From the NCBI GenBank assembly GCA_017559045.1, contig JAFYTB010000122.1, forward strand, positions 1-16,189: a DNA stretch of 16,189 bases, read 5' to 3'. Numbering within the stretch: the stretch's first letter is position 1; the number at the start of each line of letters is the position of its first letter. Source of the DNA: Eggerthellaceae bacterium (GTDB taxonomy: Bacteria > Actinomycetota > Coriobacteriia > Coriobacteriales > Eggerthellaceae). Below the pieces are notes generated by a model. It did not search any database, was not told where the DNA came from, and saw only the letters and a list, made by a program, of their open reading frames with translations. Below are positions 1-6,436 of this stretch, in pieces. The translations under genes were made by a program, and so were the position numbers.

Positions 1-1077
1 ATTCCCTTCTGCGTTCAAAAATGCTCTTATTGCGACTTCGAATCCGCTGCTACTTCTCGCGAAGACAACTGCATCGACGAATACCTCGATAGCCTGATCC
101 TCGATATCCGAAGGGCTTCCAGAGAGGGGTCTTTGGGCGCAATTCAAACGGTGTATATCGGCGGAGGAACGCCGACCCATATCGGTCATGCACGACTTTC
201 CAAACTCCTGTATACCCTGTCACTCTCTATGCATCTTGAGCCTGAGGTTGAGTGCACTATTGAGGCAAACCCGGAAAGCGTCGATGAGGCCACGATTCGT
301 GATATCTGGGCGCTTGGTGTTAACCGTATTTCCATGGGCGTTCAGAGCTTTGATGATGCTGTTCTCAAGATCCTCGGAAGGCCTCATGATTCTGCGCTCG
401 CAAAACAGGCTGTACTAATCGCACAAACCAGATTTGAAAATATCAGCATCGATCTTATGTGCGGTATACCAGGTCAATCAATAGAATCTTTCGCTTCGAG
501 CGTTGCTACAGCAATCGAACTCGGCGTAAAACATGTCAGCGTGTACCCTCTTACCATCGAAGACGGTACTCCCTTTGCAACGCGCGTTGATAACGGGCTG
601 ATGGAATACCCTGATGACGACACTGCGGCGCTGCATATGCAAAAGGCAGCCGAGCTTCTTGAAGCTGCCGGCTACGAGCGTTATGAAGTCGCAAGCTACG
701 CCAAGCCCGGATTCCAAAGCCGACATAATACGGCCTATTGGACCGGCATCCCTTACCTTGGTCTTGGAAAAGGCGCGACCTCTATGCGTCAGACCCCAGA
801 GTTTCGCGAGCGTGTGAAAGACGGGGTGGTTGAGGAGCGCCTATCGGCAGATGAGATCATTGCCGAAGATCTGATGCTCAAGATGCGCATGAGCAGGGGT
901 ATTTCCCTTGAAGACGTTCAAGCGGCATCTTTCGTGTTCGACAAGCTTCCGACCTTGATTGAGGATCTCATGGCTCAGGGTCTTATATCCTTACATGAAG
1001 AACGCTATCGTCCTACTGAGCGCGGTTGGCTCTGCGGAAACCAGCTATATGCTGGCTTTCTCGATTTATGTGAATAG
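1..1077 (+). CDS. hemW: Heme chaperone HemW (radical SAM, coproporphyrinogen oxidase-like), 5' truncated by window edge
   Basis: The open frame runs from the first base, giving 358 residues; probably only 15-20 N-terminal residues are missing. The radical SAM cluster motif CxxxCxxC is at window codons 4, 8 and 11 (CVQKCSYC, followed by DF, as in the HemW/HemN family). A YIGGGTPT glycine motif follows near codon 52, and an HNxxYW motif with GLGKGATS lies in the C-terminal half, typical of HemW. HemW binds heme and an Fe4S4 cluster and is thought to deliver heme to respiratory proteins; it is often mistaken for oxygen-independent coproporphyrinogen III oxidase. An ATG-initiated reading from 133 would lose the cluster cysteines, so it is not the real start. 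In many actinobacteria hemW lies just upstream of hrcA, as here. The gene ends 31 bases before the CIRCE element and I see no clear terminator between them. HemW rather than HemN/HemZ is inferred from context and length. Confidence 0.93.
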   Translation: MPFCVQKCSYCDFESAATSREDNCIDEYLDSLILDIRRASREGSLGAIQTVYIGGGTPTHIGHARLSKLLYTLSLSMHLEPEVECTIEANPESVDEATIRDIWALGVNRISMGVQSFDDAVLKILGRPHDSALAKQAVLIAQTRFENISIDLMCGIPGQSIESFASSVATAIELGVKHVSVYPLTIEDGTPFATRVDNGLMEYPDDDTAALHMQKAAELLEAAGYERYEVASYAKPGFQSRHNTAYWTGIPYLGLGKGATSMRQTPEFRERVKDGVVEERLSADEIIAEDLMLKMRMSRGISLEDVQAASFVFDKLPTLIEDLMAQGLISLHEERYRPTERGWLCGNQLYAGFLDLCE

Positions 1078-1108
1078 CGCATCCCGTTGCCTTATTTATC
1101 CCCGATCT

Positions 1109-1135
1109 TTAGCACTCCCGCAAATTGACTGCTAA
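1109..1135 (+). promoter_or_regulatory. CIRCE operator (HrcA binding site), one mismatch
   Basis: The sequence reads TTAGCACTC (1109-1117), nine bases (1118-1126), then GACTGCTAA (1127-1135). The established CIRCE consensus is TTAGCACTC-N9-GAGTGCTAA, so the left arm is perfect and the right arm has one substitution (C for G at 1129), with the exact nine-base spacer. It lies 48 bases before the hrcA start. HrcA binds CIRCE as a dimer and represses heat-shock genes until the stress titrates its folding. The position implies autoregulation of hrcA and the genes behind it. Confidence 0.93.
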
Positions 1136-1138
1136 AAT
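1109..1138 (+). promoter_or_regulatory. Putative hrcA promoter overlapping CIRCE
   Basis: TAAAAT at 1133-1138 matches the sigma-70-type -10 box at five of six positions, and TTAGCA at 1109-1114 gives a weak -35 match with an 18-base spacer. Transcription would begin near 1145. Both boxes sit within or at the edges of the CIRCE arms, so HrcA bound there would block RNA polymerase directly. The -35 match is poor, so the exact promoter is an inference. Confidence 0.45.
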
Positions 1139-1170
1139 GTAAATTTGCGAAATAGTGTGCTACCAGGATG

Positions 1171-1178
1171 AGGGGAGG
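1171..1178 (+). promoter_or_regulatory. Ribosome binding site that fixes the hrcA start
   Basis: AGGGGAGG is a strong Shine-Dalgarno match lying four bases upstream of GTG 1183. It lies inside the longer frame that begins at ATG 1168, which argues that the ATG is not used and the GTG is. Confidence 0.75.
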
Positions 1179-1182
1179 CGTC

Positions 1183-2193
1183 GTGCTTTCTGATAGAAGA
1201 AGAATGGTGTTGGCGGCTCTCATCGAAGAATACGTAGCCAACGCAGCACCCGTCGGCTCTAGAACCCTGACAGAGCGCTATCACCTCGGCGTGAGCCCCG
1301 CTACGGTCAGAAATGATCTTTCTGCCCTTGAGGATGCGGGTTATATCACTCAACCTCATACTTCAGCTGGAAGAATCCCCACTGATTCGGGTTATAGAGC
1401 TTTTGTTGACGAGCTGCTTTCATCTGGTCTGGCTTCTGAAGAAACTCCGCATAAGGAAATAGTGGACGAACTTCGCCGCAATGCACGCGAGCTCGATATG
1501 CTCATGGATTCCACGTCGGCCGCCTTATCGAGGATGACCGACTGTCTTGCGGTTGTTATGGCGCCGTCGCTGATTGGCTCCCACCTCAGGCAGCTCTCTC
1601 TCATTTCGCTCACCAATCGTCGAGCCCTCATTGTCCTTGTTGCTGAAGATGGGCAGGTTTTTAACCGTCAGATCTCATTTCCGGAGGATGTTCCCTCCAA
1701 CGAGCTCGCTGACATTCAGAACCTCTTCAACGATATCTTCGTTGGTAAGACATCAGCCGAGATCAAGGGGCATTTTGACGCTAAGACTATCGACGCGCTT
1801 CGCGATCCACTCGCGGCACTCATTTTGGAAGAGTTGGTCGATCTCTTAAGCGAGCAGGTTCACTTACGAACGCACAGGGACGGTATGTCTGCCCTGCTGA
1901 GGAAACCCGAGTTCAGCCAGGCTTCTTCTCTTCTTCCTGTCATTCAGATGCTCGAAGATGACACCATTCTCTTCAACGTGCTCGATCAGGCATCGGTTGG
2001 AGATAAGCGTTCTATGGTCCGAATTGGCCACGAAAACACGGCAGCCACGCTTCCTGGCATTTCGGTTGTTGCCAGCCAATACGGACGTGGAGATTCAAGC
2101 GGCATCGTCGCCGTCATCGGCCCGACCCGAATGGACTATCAAAAGGTAATTCGCGCAGTTCGCGCTGCTCAACAAGCTCTTGGCGATGAATAA
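1183..2193 (+). CDS. hrcA: Heat-inducible transcription repressor HrcA
   Basis: 336 residues from GTG 1183, within the usual 340-residue range of the family. The GTG start is preferred because AGGGGAGG sits just before it and because the protein then begins MLSDRRR, like other HrcA proteins. The N-terminal winged helix contains PVGSRTL (residues 23-29), SPATVRNDLSALE (38-50) and the family signature PHTSAGRIPTD (58-68). The remaining part is the GAF-like dimerisation and effector region. HrcA represses class I heat-shock genes by binding CIRCE, and a CIRCE site lies directly upstream, so it should control itself and dnaJ. There is no grpE or dnaK between hrcA and dnaJ, the arrangement seen with the second dnaJ copy (dnaJ2) in actinobacteria. 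The hrcA stop codon lies in the loop of a stem-loop leading to dnaJ. Confidence 0.96.
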   Translation: MLSDRRRMVLAALIEEYVANAAPVGSRTLTERYHLGVSPATVRNDLSALEDAGYITQPHTSAGRIPTDSGYRAFVDELLSSGLASEETPHKEIVDELRRNARELDMLMDSTSAALSRMTDCLAVVMAPSLIGSHLRQLSLISLTNRRALIVLVAEDGQVFNRQISFPEDVPSNELADIQNLFNDIFVGKTSAEIKGHFDAKTIDALRDPLAALILEELVDLLSEQVHLRTHRDGMSALLRKPEFSQASSLLPVIQMLEDDTILFNVLDQASVGDKRSMVRIGHENTAATLPGISVVASQYGRGDSSGIVAVIGPTRMDYQKVIRAVRAAQQALGDE

Positions 2194-2204
2194 GCGCCAA
2201 GGGT
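2176..2204 (+). promoter_or_regulatory. Intercistronic stem-loop across the hrcA stop codon
   Basis: GCTCTTGGCG (2176-2185) pairs with CGCCAAGGGT (2195-2204): seven uninterrupted Watson-Crick pairs closest to the loop, then three more including two G-U wobbles. The nine-base loop contains the TAA stop of hrcA. No T-run follows, so it is not a normal terminator. It could be an mRNA processing or stability element setting unequal hrcA and dnaJ levels; that role is inference. Confidence 0.5.
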
Positions 2205-2230
2205 ACTGCATAGAAAGGTAAACGTAGGAA

Positions 2231-3370
2231 ATGGCAAAGGATTTATACGAAGTAATCGGCGTCTCCCGAGATGCTTCCGATGCAGAGATCAAGAAGGCGT
2301 TTCGCAAGAAGGCACGAGAGCTTCATCCTGACGTCAATAAAGCCCCTGAGGCCGAAGATCAGTTCAAGGAACTGAACGAGGCATATGACGTGCTCTCTGA
2401 TCCCCAGAAGCGCGCACAGTATGATCGTTTCGGCACCATTCCCGGAGCCGCTGGCGGTAATCCCTACGGCGGGGGCGGCTACGTCGACATCGAAGACCTG
2501 TTTGGCGGCGGTTTCGGCGGAATGGGCGACCTGTTCTCCACCTTCTTTGGCGGTCAGGGCAATGCGGGTCGTCAGGTTCGCAAAAACGGCCGCGACATGG
2601 GTATCGGCATCCGCGTAACGCTCGAAGAGGTCGCTAAGGGCCTTAAGAAGGAGATCGTCTACGATCGCCTCGCTCCTTGTCCTGATTGCGGTGGCAAAGG
2701 CTACGGAGAGAATGGTCGAAACGTTACGTGTCCCGAGTGCAATGGTCAGGGTCGCGTAGTCACCATCCAGCAGACCTTCCTTGGCAATATGCAGTCCGCT
2801 ACCACGTGCCCGAAGTGCCACGGCATGGGCTCCGTCGTCGAAAATCCGTGCAGTGAGTGCGAAGGCCAGGGTCGCGTGCCTGATCGTCAGAGGATGTCCG
2901 TCGATATCCCGGTTGGCATTCGCGATGGCCAGCAGCTTCGTATTTCCCAGTTTGGCGAGGCCGGCATTCAGGGCGCAGCGGCGGGCGATCTTATCGTTAC
3001 CGTTCGTGTTGTTCCCCATGAGTTCTTTGAGCGCGATGGCGATGACCTGCATTGCAGCGTGAAGATCTCGATGGTACAGGCTGCCCTCGGTGCCGAAATC
3101 GAGATTGACGGCATTCTGGATGACGAGGAAGTCGATATCGACATTCCCGAGGGATGCCAGCATGGCCAGGTGGTTCGCGTTCGTGGCTACGGCATGCCTC
3201 GACTTCGCAGCACTGCACGCGGTGATCTCTACGCTCATATCGAAGTTGTTGTTCCCAAGAAGCTCTCGAAGCGTGAGCGCGAGATTCTCGAGGAGCTTGC
3301 CGAGGAAATGGGCGAGGAGGTTTCTGAGAAGCGTACGCCGCTTCAGAAGCTCCGCGACATTTTTGACTAA
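2231..3370 (+). CDS. dnaJ: Chaperone DnaJ (Hsp40, type I, dnaJ2-like)
   Basis: 379 residues with all four classical type I Hsp40 parts. The J domain (about 1-70) carries the HPD triad at 32-34, which stimulates DnaK ATPase. A Gly/Phe-rich region follows (about 72-120, with GGNPYGGGG and FGGGFGG). The zinc domain has four CxxCxGxG repeats with cysteine pairs at 150/153, 167/170, 193/196 and 207/210. The C-terminal substrate-binding domains end near 350. DnaJ hands unfolded proteins to DnaK in the cytoplasm. It lies 37 bases after hrcA and probably shares its CIRCE-controlled transcript. Ribosome binding is modest: GAAAGG is 12 bases upstream and AGGA is almost adjacent to the ATG. Since dnaK and grpE are not nearby, another dnaJ in a dnaK operon elsewhere is likely, as in other actinobacteria; that is an inference. 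Confidence 0.97.
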   Translation: MAKDLYEVIGVSRDASDAEIKKAFRKKARELHPDVNKAPEAEDQFKELNEAYDVLSDPQKRAQYDRFGTIPGAAGGNPYGGGGYVDIEDLFGGGFGGMGDLFSTFFGGQGNAGRQVRKNGRDMGIGIRVTLEEVAKGLKKEIVYDRLAPCPDCGGKGYGENGRNVTCPECNGQGRVVTIQQTFLGNMQSATTCPKCHGMGSVVENPCSECEGQGRVPDRQRMSVDIPVGIRDGQQLRISQFGEAGIQGAAAGDLIVTVRVVPHEFFERDGDDLHCSVKISMVQAALGAEIEIDGILDDEEVDIDIPEGCQHGQVVRVRGYGMPRLRSTARGDLYAHIEVVVPKKLSKREREILEELAEEMGEEVSEKRTPLQKLRDIFD

Positions 3371-3411
3371 TGTACACAGTAATCAGGCGCATTTATTTGT
3401 AGCGAGGTTCC

Positions 3412-4227
3412 ATGTCCCTGCCGCATTTCTTTCTTGATCAGCAGATACTTGCAAACGAAGGGGAGAGCGTATTTCCCCTTCGCCTCAGCCGCGATGACGC
3501 AAAACACGCCCGCGTCCTTCGTCTTGCTTCTGGCGAGCATATTGCGGTTGTCGATGCTGCGCAGGACTATTTCGAGTGCGAAATTGTAGAGTTTACCGAC
3601 GAGATTCCTCTTGTACGTATCTCTACAAAATTGCAGGGTTCCGCTGATGAACCAACCGTTTTGCTCGTCCAGGGCCTTCCTAAGGGCGACAAGATGGAGG
3701 ATGTCATTCGTCACGCAACTGAGATCGGCGTTTCCGGCTTCATTCCCCTTAAGTGTGCTCGCTCTATCGTCAAGCTCGACGATAAGAAGGCAAAATCGAA
3801 GACGGTACGTTGGAATTCCATTGCCAAGAGTGCCGCTATGCAGTCTGGTCGCCTCATGGTGCCTGAAGTTTCGCAGCCCAAAACGCTGCGTGAAGTCTGC
3901 GAAATGATGTCGGAAGCGCATGCGATTCTCATTTGCTGGGAGGAAGCTCCTCGGACGGCCAATCTTGCAGAAGCGCTTCATGCCGGTCTCGCTTCTTGCG
4001 GAATGTCCAATAGCCTTTCAGACGCCCGCGTTGCTGTCGTCGTGGGTCCTGAGGGTGGATTGACCCAGGATGAGGTCGATACGCTTCTGTCTTGCAATCC
4101 CCGAGCAGCATTGGTTTCGCTTGGATCCAGTATTTTGAGAACCGAAACAGCTGGATTGATTGCTCCAGCCCTTGCTCTGTATGAACTTGGCGGGCTTGGA
4201 CGAAGCTATTCGGGAACAAGCGAGTAG
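3412..4227 (+). CDS. rsmE: 16S rRNA (uracil1498-N3)-methyltransferase RsmE
   Basis: 271 residues, a little longer than the usual 240-250. RsmE methylates N3 of U1498 in helix 44 of 16S rRNA using S-adenosylmethionine. The N-terminal PUA-like part contains HFFLDQQ and the DDAKHARVLRL stretch typical of the family. The SPOUT knot contains GLPKGDKMEDVIRHATEIG, an AAMQSGR motif, GPEGGL at 212-217 and LGSSILRTETA at 237-247, which form the deep trefoil knot that binds the cofactor. The start at 3412 has GCGAGG three to four bases upstream. It lies 41 bases after dnaJ and three bases before mtaB, suggesting translational coupling with the latter. The dnaJ-rsmE pairing is common in bacteria. Confidence 0.95.
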   Translation: MSLPHFFLDQQILANEGESVFPLRLSRDDAKHARVLRLASGEHIAVVDAAQDYFECEIVEFTDEIPLVRISTKLQGSADEPTVLLVQGLPKGDKMEDVIRHATEIGVSGFIPLKCARSIVKLDDKKAKSKTVRWNSIAKSAAMQSGRLMVPEVSQPKTLREVCEMMSEAHAILICWEEAPRTANLAEALHAGLASCGMSNSLSDARVAVVVGPEGGLTQDEVDTLLSCNPRAALVSLGSSILRTETAGLIAPALALYELGGLGRSYSGTSE

Positions 4228-4230
4228 CCC

Positions 4231-5454
4231 ATGAAATACTCCATCGTCAATCTTGGATGTAAGGTTAATCGCGTTGAGTCGGACGATTACGAATCGCTGT
4301 TAACTTCTCGCGGTTACGCCTATACCGAATCCCAGGATGCCGATATCGTTGTAATCAATACCTGCACGGTAACCGGTGAGGCCGAAAAGAAAACTCGTAA
4401 GGCAGTTCGCCAAGCACTCAAGCGCTTTCCTTACGCCAGCGTAATCGTCACCGGATGCGCTTCAGCTATCAATCCGGAATTCTTCACGGCTCTCGATGAT
4501 CGCATTGAGGTTGTTGCCAAACCCGATATGCAGGATTACTTAGCTAGAACCATTGCATCACTTGAAGCACGCCACGTGGGTGTCTCCGCTCCGTCAAATC
4601 GAGCGCGAATGGGTGTTAAGGTTCAAGATGGCTGCGATAACGCTTGTACGTACTGCATCGTCCATGTTGCTAGGGGTCGTGCATCGAGTCGTCCTGTCAA
4701 CGAGATCATCCCCGATGTTCTGCGACTTGTTGAATCGGGCGTATTTGAGATTGTTCTTTCGGGAATCAATATCGGTTCGTATAACTATGAGGGCATCAAG
4801 CTTGCCGAATTGCTCCGTATTTTGATGGAGGCTACCTCATCGTATAAGACGGAATTCGCCCCCTTCGTTCGCTTCCGAGTTTCGAGCATTGAGCCCATGG
4901 ATGTCGATGACGATTTCGTCGCCCTCCTCGCAAGTTCTGAAGGCCGCGTATGCCGTCATCTTCATTTGCCCCTACAGTCTGGCTCTTCTAAGGTGCTGCG
5001 CGAGATGGCGCGCCCTTACGATGCCGAGGACTTCAAGAGGCTTGTTGACTATCTTCGAGCGGAAGTGCCCGACATTTCTCTTACAACCGACATCATCGTT
5101 GGCTTTCCCGGCGAAACCGATGAAGATTTTGCTGACACTCTTTCCGCCGCCGAATACTGTGGTTTTTCAAAAATCCACGTCTTCCCGTATTCAAAACGTG
5201 AGGGTACACCCGCTGCCGAAAGAGCTGATCAGGTTAATCCCGAAGTCAAAGCTGCTCGTGCAAAAGCTTTACGCGATCTATCTGACCAGCTTCGCTCTAT
5301 TGACTATGAAGGACGTGTTTCAGGTAAGGAATATGTCTTGGTTGAGCAGCCCGGTGTTGGTATGAGCGAGAGTTATCATGAGATAGCGGTTGACGTCGCC
5401 CTTCCCGCAGGTTCACTTGTTGAAGTTTCGATTCCAGACGAGCAAAAGAAATGA
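4231..5454 (+). CDS. mtaB: tRNA (N6-threonylcarbamoyladenosine37-C2)-methylthiotransferase MtaB
   Basis: 407 residues. MtaB converts t6A37 to ms2t6A37 in tRNAs that read ANN codons, using two iron-sulfur clusters and SAM. The N-terminal methylthiotransferase domain opens with NLGCKVNRVES; the GCKVN form marks MtaB rather than MiaB or RimO. Its three cluster ligands are C10, C45 (INTCTV) and C76 (VTGCAS). The radical SAM domain has CDNACTYC with cysteines at 135, 139 and 142, followed by VARGRASSRP. Later motifs include LHLPLQSGS and TDIIVGFPGETDEDF. A compact TRAM-like end (about 345-402) probably binds tRNA. The gene begins three bases after rsmE and ends 13 bases before phoH. Its insertion between rsmE and phoH enlarges the usual actinobacterial order with a second RNA-modifying enzyme. 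Confidence 0.95.
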   Translation: MKYSIVNLGCKVNRVESDDYESLLTSRGYAYTESQDADIVVINTCTVTGEAEKKTRKAVRQALKRFPYASVIVTGCASAINPEFFTALDDRIEVVAKPDMQDYLARTIASLEARHVGVSAPSNRARMGVKVQDGCDNACTYCIVHVARGRASSRPVNEIIPDVLRLVESGVFEIVLSGINIGSYNYEGIKLAELLRILMEATSSYKTEFAPFVRFRVSSIEPMDVDDDFVALLASSEGRVCRHLHLPLQSGSSKVLREMARPYDAEDFKRLVDYLRAEVPDISLTTDIIVGFPGETDEDFADTLSAAEYCGFSKIHVFPYSKREGTPAAERADQVNPEVKAARAKALRDLSDQLRSIDYEGRVSGKEYVLVEQPGVGMSESYHEIAVDVALPAGSLVEVSIPDEQKK

Positions 5455-5467
5455 GCCCTACGCTACA

Positions 5468-6433
5468 ATGAAGCCCATGAATGAGAACACGCAAATCACC
5501 CTAACCGTGCCAGCTAGCCTTCCCATGGCTCGTATTGTTGGCCACGCTGACGAGCTTCTGAGGCTTATCCAAGATGCCTTCGCCGCTCGCATCACCGTTC
5601 GTGGCGACATGATCATCCTCGAGGGCGATCCTATTGAAGTTCAGTCTCTCACGGCCTTGTTCAGCGACCTAATTAAGGTGGTTGAAAATGGGGAAGATCC
5701 CACTCCTAGCTACGTAAGACGTTCTATTGAGCTTCTGCGTACGGCCGAGTTTGCTCCTTCTGCGCTTCGCGAGGATATCGTTCTTACCTATCGCGGTAAG
5801 GCCATTAGGCCAAAAACGAGTGGGCAAAAACGCTATGTTGACTCCATCCGCGACAACACGATTACGTTTGGAATTGGCCCTGCTGGTACTGGAAAAACGT
5901 ACCTCGCAATGGCGATGGCGGTCGCTGCGCTGAAGCGCAAAGAGGTTGGCCGCATTATCTTGACGCGTCCCATCGTCGAAGCAGGCGAGAACCTCGGCTT
6001 CCTTCCCGGTACGCTTCATGAGAAGGTCGACCCTTATATCCGTCCTTTATATGACGCGCTTTACGATATGACGGATATGGAACGCGCCAATGTTCTCATC
6101 GAAAATGGAACTATCGAAATCGCTCCGCTCGCGTTTATGCGTGGTAGAACGCTCAACGATAGCTTCATTATTCTCGACGAGGCTCAGAACACCACTCCTG
6201 AGCAGATGAAGATGTTCTTGACTCGTCTTGGATTCGGTTCAAAGATTGTTATTACGGGCGACATCAGCCAGATTGACCTTGGAAAAGTGCCTTCTGGCCT
6301 GAAGCACGTTCGCCCCATTCTTGAGGGTCTGGACGATATCGCCTTCTGCGATTTCAGCGGTAAGGACGTCGTTCGCCACTCCCTCGTCGCCAACATCGTT
6401 GCAGCTTATGACCGAGCAGCAGGAAAGGCCTAG
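5468..6433 (+). CDS. phoH: PhoH-like ATPase
   Basis: 321 residues from ATG 5468. The frame stays open further upstream inside mtaB, but starting there would overlap its coding end by 65 bases, and the sequence from 5468 reads like a normal PhoH N-terminus; ATG 5477 is a second candidate. The Shine-Dalgarno is weak at both. The ATPase domain has a Walker A, GPAGTGKT, at 137-144, and a Walker B, IILDEAQNTTPEQ, with D237 and E238; ITGDISQIDL follows. An N-terminal segment (about 10-95) resembles the KH-like RNA-binding region of this family. PhoH proteins are cytoplasmic ATPases or helicases of imperfectly known role, linked to RNA metabolism by their constant pairing with ybeY, which follows here after three bases. 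Confidence 0.93.
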   Translation: MKPMNENTQITLTVPASLPMARIVGHADELLRLIQDAFAARITVRGDMIILEGDPIEVQSLTALFSDLIKVVENGEDPTPSYVRRSIELLRTAEFAPSALREDIVLTYRGKAIRPKTSGQKRYVDSIRDNTITFGIGPAGTGKTYLAMAMAVAALKRKEVGRIILTRPIVEAGENLGFLPGTLHEKVDPYIRPLYDALYDMTDMERANVLIENGTIEIAPLAFMRGRTLNDSFIILDEAQNTTPEQMKMFLTRLGFGSKIVITGDISQIDLGKVPSGLKHVRPILEGLDDIAFCDFSGKDVVRHSLVANIVAAYDRAAGKA

Positions 6434-6436
6434 ATC

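Noticed and set aside
2243..3238. 331-residue minus-strand frame opposite dnaJ
   Set aside because: Mirrors the dnaJ coding sequence with low-complexity Ala/Leu content and no motif; the + strand product is unambiguous.
5390..5467. Upstream start for phoH inside mtaB
   Set aside because: It would overlap mtaB by 65 bases and the added residues resemble no PhoH sequence.
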